The notes under the pieces were generated by a model. The model saw only the letters and a list, made by a program, of their open reading frames with translations, did no database searches and was not told the DNA's origin. Shown piece after piece: positions 35,514 to 43,658 of a DNA stretch of 64,000 nt (its first letter is position 1; each line of letters opens with the position of its first letter). The position numbers and the translations under genes were made by a program. The stretch is from the NCBI GenBank assembly GCA_002898215.1, contig BEIF01000002.1, positions 248,001 to 312,000 of the forward strand. The letters run 5' to 3'. The DNA comes from a bacterium HR29. GTDB lineage: Bacteria; Chloroflexota; Dehalococcoidia; Tepidiformales; Tepidiformaceae.

Positions 35514-36773
35514 CTACGGCTCGTACCGCTTCAGAACGAGGCAGCTGTTCTGGCCCCCGAAGCCGAAGCTGTTCTTGAGGGCCACCCGTACCTCGGCCCG
35601 CCGCGCGGTGTTGGGCACGTAGTCGAGGTCGCACGTCGGGTCGGGGTACTCGTAGTTGATGGTCGGGTGGATGATGCCCGTTTCGATGGTCTTCACCACC
35701 GCAACGGTCTCCATCCCGCCGCTCGCCCCCAGTCCATGGCCGATCATGCTCTTGGTTGCGCTGATGGCGACCCGATACGCGTGCTCGCCGAACACCCGCT
35801 TGATGGCGTTCGTCTCCGCCGTGTCGCCGAGGGGTGTTCCCGTGGCGTGTGCGTTGATGTAGTCCACCTCTTCGGGGGTCACGCCGGCATCGGCGAGGGC
35901 TTCGGCCATGGCACGGGCCGCGCCCTCGCCATCCTCCGGCGGGGCCACGACGTGGAAGGCATCGCTGGTGCAGCCGAACCCGGCCAGCTCGGCGTAAATC
36001 CGCGCCCCCCGTTGGAGGGCGTGCTCCTCGCTCTCGAGGACGAGCGCTCCGGCGCCTTCGCAGGGAACGAAGCCGTCGCGCTTGGCGTCGAAGGGCCGGC
36101 TCGCCTTCTCCGGCTCGTCGTTCTGGGTCGAGAGCGCCCGCATCACCGAGAAGCCCGCCAGCCCCAGCTCGCAGATGCCGGCCTCGCAGCCGCCCGTGAC
36201 GATGACGTCGGCACGGCCGGCGCGGATCATGTCCAGCGACTCGCCGATGGCCTGGGTACCGGCCGCGCAGGCGGTGACGATGGTGCCGTTGTACCCCCGC
36301 AGCCCGAAGATCATCGCCACCTGGGCTGCGGCCATGTTCCCCAACGTCCGTGGAAAGTAGAGCGGGTCGAGGCGCATGCCGCCCTTCTCGAACACCGTCC
36401 GCGCCCCCGCTTGGATGTCGGGGTAGCCGCCGCCGCCGTTCCCGATCAGCACCCCCACACGGTCGCGGTTCACCTTCTCGAGGTCGAGCCCGGCGTCGGC
36501 GATGGCCTGGGCCGCTGCTGCCACCATGAACTGGGAGAAGCGCGCCATGCGCCGGGCCGTCTTCCGGTCCATGTACTCCCCCGGCTCGAACCCCTTTACT
36601 TCGCCGGCTATCCGGCAAGGAAAGTCGCTCGGGTCGAATTGAGTGATGGGTCCGATGCCGGAGCGCCCTTCGACGAGCGCCTGCCAGAAGGTCGCGACGT
36701 CGTTTCCGACGGGAGTAATCGCGCCCAGGCCGGTGACTACGACCCTTCGTCTCGCGTTCCTGCCGCGTTCCAT
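35514..36773 (-). CDS. fabF: Beta-ketoacyl-ACP synthase II
   Basis: A 419-residue elongation condensing enzyme of type II fatty-acid synthesis, from the ATG at 36773 (MERGRNARRRVVVTGLGAITP). The catalytic Cys is in NGTIVTACAAGTQAIGE, the first His in YINAHATGTPLGDTAET and the second in SATKSMIGHGLGASGG; the nucleotide-like loop NSFGFGGQNSCLVL is intact. The stop is one base from the converging Sua5 gene. Contrast with the ketosynthase-fold protein at 55.2-56.4 kb, which lacks these residues. Confidence 0.95.
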   Translation of the reverse strand: MERGRNARRRVVVTGLGAITPVGNDVATFWQALVEGRSGIGPITQFDPSDFPCRIAGEVKGFEPGEYMDRKTARRMARFSQFMVAAAAQAIADAGLDLEKVNRDRVGVLIGNGGGGYPDIQAGARTVFEKGGMRLDPLYFPRTLGNMAAAQVAMIFGLRGYNGTIVTACAAGTQAIGESLDMIRAGRADVIVTGGCEAGICELGLAGFSVMRALSTQNDEPEKASRPFDAKRDGFVPCEGAGALVLESEEHALQRGARIYAELAGFGCTSDAFHVVAPPEDGEGAARAMAEALADAGVTPEEVDYINAHATGTPLGDTAETNAIKRVFGEHAYRVAISATKSMIGHGLGASGGMETVAVVKTIETGIIHPTINYEYPDPTCDLDYVPNTARRAEVRVALKNSFGFGGQNSCLVLKRYEP

Positions 36774-36859
36774 GCGGCTAGGGTACAAGCTGGGGCAGCG
36801 CGGGCGCATCCTTCCCGCCGTTCTCCCCTCGGTCGAGGGGTGGCGCTACCCTAAAGGCA

Positions 36860-37579
36860 ATGGTCGACATCCCCGCCCTCCCCGCTCACGTGGCCGAGCG
36901 GCGCCGCGACGGCCGCATCGAGGTGCTCCTCCACCGTTCCGTCGCTCTCATCTCCCCCGAGCGCATCGAGGTGAAGAGCGCCCGCAGCACCGTGTGGCTT
37001 CCGCTTCTGGGCATCGCCGCCACCGCTGCGGCGACCTACTACCTCATCGTGGCGGGGCTGAGCCTCCCCTTCTGGGCGTTGGTCACTGCACTTCTCCTGC
37101 TCCTCCTCCTCTTTCCCGTCTCGGTGATGGGGCTCATCGGCGCCCTCGTCGGAGCCGATGTCGTCGCCGATGCCCGCAAGGGCTCCGTCACGTTCCAGCA
37201 GGGCTTCCTCGGTATGGGCATCGGCACGAAGGAACTCGTCCCCTTCGCGAAGGTCGCGCACCTCGAAATCGTGGTCGAAGGCGACACACCCGATCGCTGG
37301 CGCGGCCACACCGACGACCTCCGGCAGTTCACGCTCCTGCTCGTCAAGACCAGCGGGAAGCGGCTGAGCATCGCCACCGTTCCGGTGCCCGCCTTCGGCC
37401 AGCTCGACGGAATGGACCGCACCTTGGCCGTCGGCCAGGCCCTCGCCGCGCTCATCGGCACCGAAGTCCGCATCCCCGAGGGGTGGGAGCTCGTCGAGGT
37501 CGACGCCGAGACGGGAGAGCCGCTCCCTCGTCCTCAACGCCGCAGCCGAAGGAGGACCCGTTCCCGTGGCCGACACTGA
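36860..37579 (+). CDS. Two-helix membrane protein of unknown function
   Basis: A 239-residue protein: a short soluble N-terminus (RIEVLLHRSVALISPERIEV), two adjacent membrane helices at ~47-100 (LPLLGIAATAAATYYLIVAG; FWALVTALLLLLLLFPVSVM), then a soluble beta-rich region (KGSVTFQQGFLGMGIGTKEL, QFTLLLVKTSGKRLSIAT) and a very basic tail RRSRRRTRSRGRH. The soluble half might be PH-like, but I do not recognise it firmly. The end overlaps the CoA-binding gene by 14 bases. Confidence 0.7.
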   Translation: MVDIPALPAHVAERRRDGRIEVLLHRSVALISPERIEVKSARSTVWLPLLGIAATAAATYYLIVAGLSLPFWALVTALLLLLLLFPVSVMGLIGALVGADVVADARKGSVTFQQGFLGMGIGTKELVPFAKVAHLEIVVEGDTPDRWRGHTDDLRQFTLLLVKTSGKRLSIATVPVPAFGQLDGMDRTLAVGQALAALIGTEVRIPEGWELVEVDAETGEPLPRPQRRSRRRTRSRGRH

Positions 37580-37994
37580 CCCTGCCGACGCTGCCGCCCT
37601 CGAGGCGCTCCGCCAGGCGAAGACCATCGCCGTCGTCGGGCTCGACAATCGTCCCGACCGCGCCGCCTTCCGCGTCGCCCGCTACCTGCAGGAGCACGGG
37701 TACCGCATCGTTCCCGTACCCGTGCAGCGTCCCGCCGAGGAAGTGCTCGGTGAGCGGGCCTACCCGTCGCTCCGCGATATCCCCTTCCCGGTCGACCTCG
37801 TCGACATCTTCGTTCGTCCCGACGACACCGATCGCTTCATCGACGACGCAATCGCGATTGGGGCGAAATGCGTCTGGCTCCAGCTGGGCATCCGCAACGA
37901 GGCGGGAATCGCCCGTGCCCGCGCCGCCGGCCTCGCGGCCACGCACGACCGTTGCACCATGGTCGAACACCGTCGGCTGGCGGGCGGGAGCTAG
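37566..37994 (+). CDS. CoA-binding domain protein (YccU/CoA_binding_2 type)
   Basis: A 142-residue single Rossmann domain: KTIAVVGLDNRPDRAAFRVA, YLQEHGYRIVPVPVQRPAEE, VDLVDIFVRPDDTDRFIDDA and CVWLQLGIRNEAGIARARAA. This matches CoA_binding_2 proteins, whose function remains poorly defined. GTG start with GGAGG ~10 bases upstream. The stop TAG shares the sequence CTAG with the stop of the oppositely directed membrane gene. Confidence 0.85.
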   Translation: MADTDPADAAALEALRQAKTIAVVGLDNRPDRAAFRVARYLQEHGYRIVPVPVQRPAEEVLGERAYPSLRDIPFPVDLVDIFVRPDDTDRFIDDAIAIGAKCVWLQLGIRNEAGIARARAAGLAATHDRCTMVEHRRLAGGS

Positions 37995-38458
37995 CCCCCG
38001 GGCTTCGCGACCATCAGCCAGAGGGCCACGAGCCACGCTGCGCTCAACAGGACCCCAACGGCTGTCGGGAAGGGCGCTCGAAGCTTCCTGCGCAGCTCCT
38101 CGGTGACGGTGCTTTCGCCCAACGCGGCTGCCTCGTCACGGACACGGCGCACATGGCGAAGGTACACCGCGTGGTCCACCGCCAAGGCTCCGATGAGCAG
38201 GGCGTACGCCGCCGAGATCCACGGCTCACCGAAGTCGTGGCCGGCCTCGTTCACCAGGAGCGTGCCGAAGAGGAGCACGAGCGCCGCTCCGACCGATGTC
38301 ACCACCCGCTCCGACCAAAGCTGCAGGTCGAGCAACGTCACCACGGTCACGGCGTGTCGCGCCCGTCCGGCCGCGATGGCAGCCCCCGTGGTCAGGCCGG
38401 TCGCAGCCAGCAGCACGAACGCCCCCAGGATGTGGCCGAACAGGAGCCATTCGTCCAC
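37991..38458 (-). CDS. DUF2269-like four-helix membrane protein
   Basis: A 155-residue protein starting at GTG 38458 (VDEWLLFGHILGAFVLLA), with GGAGG about 12 bases upstream. Four membrane helices are visible (LLFGHILGAFVLLAATGL; VVTSVGAALVLLFGTLLV; WISAAYALLIGALAVDHAVY; PTAVGVLLSAAWLVALWLMV) with His in the first and third. It resembles DUF2269-type predicted integral membrane proteins. It is 131 bases downstream of nirK in the same direction, with a strong hairpin between them. A link to nirK is inference. Confidence 0.65.
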   Translation of the reverse strand: MDEWLLFGHILGAFVLLAATGLTTGAAIAAGRARHAVTVVTLLDLQLWSERVVTSVGAALVLLFGTLLVNEAGHDFGEPWISAAYALLIGALAVDHAVYLRHVRRVRDEAAALGESTVTEELRRKLRAPFPTAVGVLLSAAWLVALWLMVAKPGG

Positions 38459-38513
38459 GTCGCCGCTTCCCTCCACACGTGTGTAAGAGGACTCGGACGC
38501 CCCTCTCCGCGCC

Positions 38514-38537
38514 GGTGCCCCCGTTTCCGGGGGCACC
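38514..38537 (-). promoter_or_regulatory. Perfect 10-bp hairpin with GAAA tetraloop between nirK and the DUF2269-like gene
   Basis: GGTGCCCCCG (38514-38523) and CGGGGGCACC (38528-38537) are perfect complements. On the leftward transcript the 4-base loop reads GAAA, a GNRA tetraloop, closed by a G-C pair. No T-run follows in either direction, so it is not a classical terminator. It may slow transcription, protect the 3' end of the nirK message or set the nirK-to-downstream ratio. Confidence 0.6.
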
Positions 38538-38589
38538 ATAGCAAGGGCGCTGCCGTCGCGAAACTCCCCGGATGCGCTGCCCTTCGTGC

Positions 38590-39906
38590 CTAGGAAGGGT
38601 TCCGCCACATCGACGGCGACGGACTGCACATGAAGGTGAGTCGAGCATGGACCCCTTCGAACCGGTACGCCACGGTGGGAGCGGAAGGGGCGTCGGTCGG
38701 ACCGGAGGCGAAGGTGGATACCCGCGTGGTGGCCTCCGAGGGCGTATCGGGAAGGAGAGCCGCCCCCTCAACCTTGCGGAAGATGTCGGGGTTCTCGGGG
38801 CCTTCGATGCGGATGTACCCCACCGCGCCGCGGTAGAACGTTCGCACGAGGGCATGGTCCACGAGGACCACCTTCATGGGCACAAGGCCGACGAGTTCGA
38901 CGACGGTTCCGCCCCCGGCGGGCACAAGCGTCGTCTGCGAACCGCGGATCGGCACGTTCGCAGGATGCGTCGCTCCCTCGGGATAGACGACGTCCCAATG
39001 GGAGCCGATCGGGTGGAAGCTCGAGATGAGGTTCAGCCCTTCGTTCACGAAGTAGATGCGCGCTCGCTCGCCGACGCGCATGCTCAGCTCGTTCTCGTTC
39101 ATGAGTGCCGTCGTCACTCCGTTGAAGGTCACGTAACGCGGCTCTTCGGCGGCGAGCCGTTCACGATCGAACTGCGTCATGCCGTTGGCATCCGGGGCCG
39201 TCACGTACCACTCGCTCTGCATGATCGCCCATTCGTGCTCCACGGGCGGCAACGGCTCCTCGGGGTCAACGATGAACATGCCGTACATCCCGTGGGCGAT
39301 ATGCTCGGGTACGTCGCCTGCGGCACAGTGGTACATGAACACGCCTGGATACAGGAGGCGGACCTCGATCGTCGCCGATTCCCCGGGCAGCACGGTGAGC
39401 GCTGCGGCACCACCTCCCTGGCCGGTCACGGCGTGAAAGTCGATGTTGTGCGGCTGCTTGTTGGTCGAGAGGTTCGTGAGCTTGATGCGGGCGATGTCGC
39501 CGGCTCGCCCTCGCAACACCGGGCCGGGTGAGCCGCAGCGCACCTGATCATCACCGGCGATCCGATATCCCCACTTCTCCGTCTTGACGCCGTTGGCGGG
39601 GTCGAGGTCGCAGACTGCTTCGACGATCTCGAGGTGGACTTCGAAGGTGCGCTGCTCTTTCCGGCTGACCGGCGGGGGTACGTTCGGGGCGTACGCGACG
39701 TGCACCTCCGACGGGTCCGCCTCCTTCAGGTTCGCCATTGGTGTCAGCTTCGGCAGGATGCTCTGGTCAGCCGGGTCTTGCGCTGCCGCTCTCGGCGATT
39801 CGGGGGCTCCCTCCCCGTCCTGGAGGACGAGGATGAGCGAGAGAACGACCGCAGCCACGACGCCGGCGATGATGCCCGCAATCGCCGTGACCGTGTACGT
39901 CTTCAC
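38590..39906 (-). CDS. nirK: Copper-containing nitrite reductase, membrane-anchored
   Basis: A 438-residue two-cupredoxin enzyme reducing nitrite to NO. One uncleaved N-terminal helix (~9-28) and a linker precede the domains. The type 1 copper ligands are His153, Cys194, His202 and Met207 (PHNIDFHAV; MYHCAAGDVPEHIAHGM). The type 2 copper site has His158, His193 and His351 (VLVDHALVR). The catalytic Asp156 and His298 (FHPIGSHWD) are present. All residues are therefore intact. The loop between Cys and His is one residue shorter than in Alcaligenes-type NirK. GTG start with GGAGG upstream. The closest-looking style is of archaeal and Chloroflexota NirKs. Confidence 0.87.
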   Translation of the reverse strand: MKTYTVTAIAGIIAGVVAAVVLSLILVLQDGEGAPESPRAAAQDPADQSILPKLTPMANLKEADPSEVHVAYAPNVPPPVSRKEQRTFEVHLEIVEAVCDLDPANGVKTEKWGYRIAGDDQVRCGSPGPVLRGRAGDIARIKLTNLSTNKQPHNIDFHAVTGQGGGAAALTVLPGESATIEVRLLYPGVFMYHCAAGDVPEHIAHGMYGMFIVDPEEPLPPVEHEWAIMQSEWYVTAPDANGMTQFDRERLAAEEPRYVTFNGVTTALMNENELSMRVGERARIYFVNEGLNLISSFHPIGSHWDVVYPEGATHPANVPIRGSQTTLVPAGGGTVVELVGLVPMKVVLVDHALVRTFYRGAVGYIRIEGPENPDIFRKVEGAALLPDTPSEATTRVSTFASGPTDAPSAPTVAYRFEGVHARLTFMCSPSPSMWRNPS

Positions 39907-39944
39907 GTCGGGCCTCCTGTGAAAGAATTCACGAATCTCGAGCT

Positions 39945-39975
39945 ATGGTACTTCCGGTAGGAGTCCGACCTTCAA
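39945..39975 (-). promoter_or_regulatory. Weak promoter-like pair upstream of nirK
   Basis: On the reverse strand, TTGAAG (complement of 39970-39975) and TACCAT (39945-39950) are separated by 19 bases, a little wide for sigma-70. They lie in the 123-base gap between the GGDEF/EAL gene and nirK. Support is weak; nirK could also be read through from upstream. Confidence 0.25.
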
Positions 39976-40029
39976 TGTCCATATGGCCCTTCATGGAGGA
40001 CCTGTTTGGTGGGACGGCGGCGAGGACGT

Positions 40030-41988
40030 TCAGGCCGCTTTTGCCAGCGGGTTGGCGCGCAGCCCGAACTCCAGCTTCCCCGGCCGTCCGAACAGGTATC
40101 CTTGGACCGCGTGCACTAGGAGCTCCCGCTCCTCCGACCGCAAGCCGCCCCTCCGGACCAGGTCCAGCATCGCCTCGTTCTCGATCCCCTCGGCGATGAC
40201 CTTCGCTCCGGTGACGGCCGCGAAGGCGATGATGGCCACCATCACGGCCCGCCCGGTCTGGCTCTCCATCGCACTCAGGAGCACCCCGCGGTCGATCTTG
40301 ACGTAATCGACGGGAAGCCGTCGCAGCATCTCCAGGCCGGCGTTCCCCGACCCCACGTCGTCGAGGGCCACCTTGAAGCCGGCTGCTCGAAGCTCTCGAA
40401 CGCGCGCGGCGAGGAAGTCGACCGAGACGGAGGAACGCTCCGTGACTTCCAGCACCACTTGTCGGGGGTCGATGCCGGCCAGCCTGAATTCCTCGGCGAG
40501 GGCCGCCGCCCAGTTCACGAACGGCCCTCGTTCGGCGACGCAGGGACACGGCTGCTGGTGGCTGAGCGTGTAGGGCGAGAGGTTCACGAAGAGGAGCACG
40601 TCCTCGGGCAGGCCGGCTGCGGCTCGGAGGATGGCGTGGCGGCAATGCATGTCCAACTCGTGTGCCCGCCCGATGCGCTCCGCCAGGTCGAACGCCTCCT
40701 GAGGGCCGCGCAGCGACGTCTTGTCGGCGGGGAGGCGGCTGAGGCCCTCGAATGCCAACAGGCGTCCCGTCCCCATCTCCCAGATGGGCTGGAAGACGGC
40801 GTGGATACGACCTTCGTTCAGCAGGCGGCGGAGGTCGCCGGCCCGGGCCGCGCTCGCGAGCGAGGCGAACATCGCGGGGTCGTACCCCACCACCATGTTC
40901 CTGCCCCGCCGCTTGGCCTCGTCCAGCGCCGCCGTCGCCTGCTCCTGGAGGAGCGACGCGTCCCCCTCCGCGAACTCCGAAGTCGAAAAGCCGATGCTCA
41001 CGCTCGTGCCGTCGAGTTCCTTGTCGCAGCTCTCCCGGAGCCGCTCGCAAAGGTAGTACGCCGCGTCCCGGCCCGTCCCGGGCATGAGGATCGCGAACTC
41101 GTCGGCGCCGACCCGGAACGCGCGGTGTTGCGGCTCGATCGTCGCCGTCAGGACGCTCGCCACCGCATGGAGGGCGAGGTCCCCCGAGGCCGGGCCGTAC
41201 ACTTCGTTGATCTCCCGCAGGTGGTCGACATCGAGAATGGCCAGCGCACACGGCCCGGAGGCGACCTCGACACACTCGCGTAGCGCCTGTTGGAATGCCC
41301 GGCTGTTCCCCAGCCCCGTCAGGTGGTCGACCGCCGCCAGCACGCGGAGCTGTTCGATCTCCGCCGCGGCGCGGCCCTCCCGCCGGCTGTACACCCGGGT
41401 GAGGACGCCGAAGACGGATGCCAGCAGCACCGACAGGACCGAAAGCGCCGCCGTGGCCGCCGTTGCCCGTCGTTGGAAACCTTCCAGGGCGGACATCCTC
41501 GCCTCGCTCCGCGCCCGGAATTCGTCCACCAGGGCGCGGAACTCGTCGAGGAACGCCCGCGCTTCGGCAGGGGTCGGGAGCGTGACGCTCGGCGTTTCGC
41601 CCCGGAGCGATGCCCGGGCTGCCTGCCGGTACCGCTCGGAAAAGGACCGCTGCCTCATGGCGAGCGGCTCGATGCGGGCCCGATCCTCGGGGCTCGCCAC
41701 GGCGAAAAGGCGCTCGTACTTCTCGGCGATGCCGTCAAGCGACGCCTCGAACCGCTGGAGCGTGGCCTCGCTCGGGGCGAGGAGGTAGGACGTTCCCGCG
41801 AACTCCGCCTCGTCGGTCGCGTCGCTCACCGCCTCGAGCGCCGCCCACACGCTTCTGGCATAGGCAGCCTCCTGCACGCTCCGGTGGACGCGGATGCTCG
41901 TCCAGACGGTGAAGGCTGCCAGCGCCGCCAAAACGAGCGTGAGCCCCGCGAGGGCGAGTGCGCTCGTTCGCCGCCAGGGGATGCTCAC
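40030..41988 (-). CDS. Membrane-bound GGDEF-EAL cyclic-di-GMP signalling protein
   Basis: A 652-residue protein with an N-terminal membrane helix (~10-30), a helical extracytoplasmic sensor (~35-170), a second helix (~178-198) and a GGDEF domain (~205-365). The GGDEF site is GADEF (294-298), and the RxxD inhibitory-site positions are lost (IEPQHRAFRVGADEF). The EAL domain (~375-640) keeps FEGLSR, LFVNLSP, VLEVTERS, LDDVGSGN, VKIDRG and IAEGIENE, so phosphodiesterase activity is more likely than synthesis. No signal or target gene is adjacent except nirK, 123 bases downstream. Confidence 0.9.
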   Translation of the reverse strand: MSIPWRRTSALALAGLTLVLAALAAFTVWTSIRVHRSVQEAAYARSVWAALEAVSDATDEAEFAGTSYLLAPSEATLQRFEASLDGIAEKYERLFAVASPEDRARIEPLAMRQRSFSERYRQAARASLRGETPSVTLPTPAEARAFLDEFRALVDEFRARSEARMSALEGFQRRATAATAALSVLSVLLASVFGVLTRVYSRREGRAAAEIEQLRVLAAVDHLTGLGNSRAFQQALRECVEVASGPCALAILDVDHLREINEVYGPASGDLALHAVASVLTATIEPQHRAFRVGADEFAILMPGTGRDAAYYLCERLRESCDKELDGTSVSIGFSTSEFAEGDASLLQEQATAALDEAKRRGRNMVVGYDPAMFASLASAARAGDLRRLLNEGRIHAVFQPIWEMGTGRLLAFEGLSRLPADKTSLRGPQEAFDLAERIGRAHELDMHCRHAILRAAAGLPEDVLLFVNLSPYTLSHQQPCPCVAERGPFVNWAAALAEEFRLAGIDPRQVVLEVTERSSVSVDFLAARVRELRAAGFKVALDDVGSGNAGLEMLRRLPVDYVKIDRGVLLSAMESQTGRAVMVAIIAFAAVTGAKVIAEGIENEAMLDLVRRGGLRSEERELLVHAVQGYLFGRPGKLEFGLRANPLAKAA

Positions 41989-42145
41989 GCCTGCCGCCTC
42001 CGCATCCGGCCCTCTCCGTCCATGCTCGCCACGGTTATCGTCGAGGAGCCCGGCCGTCTTCCTCGGGGAAATCCCCGATCTTCCATCGCCCCGATCATCG
42101 GCACGCTCGCGTGCTTCGTTCGCCCTGCCCTACCCGTCAATCCCG

Positions 42146-42151
42146 TATACT
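42146..42151 (+). promoter_or_regulatory. Probable -10 element (TATACT) of the purF-purM operon
   Basis: TATACT occurs in the 199-base divergent gap, 36 bases before the purF start and followed by a purine-rich leader with GGGAGG. No convincing -35 hexamer lies 16-18 bases upstream, so the assignment rests on the near-consensus -10 only. Confidence 0.4.
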
Positions 42152-42187
42152 GAACGTAGGCCCACGGAGGGGGAGGCGGCGCCCGGC

Positions 42188-43654
42188 GTGATTTCCGCGT
42201 CCGACGAACCGCGAGAAGCCTGCGGCATCTTCGGCGTTTACGCGCCGGGCGAAGACGTAGCGCGGCTTACCTTCTTCGGACTGTACGCGCTCCAGCATCG
42301 CGGCCAGGAGAGCGCCGGCATCGCCGCGGCCGACGGGGAAGACCTGGCGGTGCGGACCGGCATGGGGCTCGTCTCCCAGGTGTTCGACGAAGAGGACCTC
42401 GCCTTCCTCCGCGGGCACATCGCAATCGGCCACACCCGCTACAGCACCACTGGCAGCTCGGTGGTCTGCAACGCCCAGCCCATCGTCGTCCGCGACGGGG
42501 CCACCGGCCGGCCGATCGCCCTCGCCCACAACGGCAACCTGGTGAACTACCGCGTTCTCCGGGAGGACCTCGAGGCGCAGGGCGTTCAGTTCGAGACGAC
42601 CACCGACTCGGAACTCATCGCCCACCTCCTCGCCCTCGCGCCCGGCGCCACCTGGGAGGAGCGGTTCCACTACGTCATGCGGCGGGCCGAGGGCGCCTAC
42701 AGCCTCGTCATCATGACGCCCGATACGCTGTTCGCCGTTCGCGACCCCCTTGGGGTCCGGCCGCTGTGCATCGGCCGCCTCGGCGAGGGCTGGGTGGTTG
42801 CCTCCGAATCGTGCGCCCTGGAGCACCTTGGCGTTCCCATGGAGCGCGAGGTCGCCCCCGGGGAAGTCATCCAGATCGACGCCAACGGCGCACGGAGCTT
42901 CTTCCCCGCCGCGCCGGCCCCGAGGCTCGCCCTCTGCACGTTCGAGTTCATCTACTTCGCCCGCCCGGACAGCTACCTCGCGGGGCACCTTCTCTACCCC
43001 ATCCGAGAGGAGATGGGCGCCCAGCTCGCTCGCGAGCACCCGGTCGACGCGGACATCGTCATCGGTGTTCCCGATTCGGCGGTGCCCGCGGCTATCGGCT
43101 TCGCACGCGAGAGCGGCATCCCCTACCGTGAGGGCCTGGTGAAGAACCGGTACGTGGGCCGCACGTTCATCCAGCCCGACCAGCGGATCCGCGAGGCCGG
43201 GGTCAGCCTGAAGTTCAACGCCCTCCACGAAGTGCTGGCTGGGAAGCGGGTCGTCATCGTCGACGACAGCATCGTTCGCGGTACGACGACACCCCGCGTG
43301 GTGAACCTCGTCCGGCGCGCTGGCGCCCGCGAGGTCCACATGCGCATCACCGCGCCCCCCATCGTCTCGCCCTGCTTCTTCGGCGTCGACATGGCCACCA
43401 AGTGGGAGCTCATCGCGGCCAACAAGTCGGTGGAGGAGATCCGGCAGCACATCGGGGCCGACTCCCTCGGCTACCTCAGCCTCGAGGGGCTCATTCGGGC
43501 CACGCGCCAGTCCCCGGATACGCTCTGCAACGCGTGCTTCACGGGGGTGTACCCCATCGATGTCCAGATGCAGATGGACAGCCTCGAGCCGCCCTCGGAG
43601 CGCGCCCGGGAGCTGGCAGCCCTCGAAAGCCTCAACCGCGCCGGACGTCCCTGA
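42188..43654 (+). CDS. purF: Amidophosphoribosyltransferase
   Basis: A 488-residue enzyme making phosphoribosylamine from PRPP and glutamine, the first step of purine synthesis. It starts at GTG 42188 with a short propeptide, then EACGIFGVYAPGEDVARL, where the Cys at residue 12 is the Ntn nucleophile. FFGLYALQHRGQESAGIA, HNGNLVNY and the PRTase motif VVIVDDSIVRGTTT are clear. GPDS-like CFFGVDMATKWELIA and CNACFTGVYP hint at the Fe-S type of PurF. GGGAGG is 11 bases upstream; the frame is open further but lies in the divergent gap. purM starts 5 bases after its stop. Confidence 0.96.
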   Translation: MISASDEPREACGIFGVYAPGEDVARLTFFGLYALQHRGQESAGIAAADGEDLAVRTGMGLVSQVFDEEDLAFLRGHIAIGHTRYSTTGSSVVCNAQPIVVRDGATGRPIALAHNGNLVNYRVLREDLEAQGVQFETTTDSELIAHLLALAPGATWEERFHYVMRRAEGAYSLVIMTPDTLFAVRDPLGVRPLCIGRLGEGWVVASESCALEHLGVPMEREVAPGEVIQIDANGARSFFPAAPAPRLALCTFEFIYFARPDSYLAGHLLYPIREEMGAQLAREHPVDADIVIGVPDSAVPAAIGFARESGIPYREGLVKNRYVGRTFIQPDQRIREAGVSLKFNALHEVLAGKRVVIVDDSIVRGTTTPRVVNLVRRAGAREVHMRITAPPIVSPCFFGVDMATKWELIAANKSVEEIRQHIGADSLGYLSLEGLIRATRQSPDTLCNACFTGVYPIDVQMQMDSLEPPSERARELAALESLNRAGRP

Positions 43655-43658
43655 GCGC

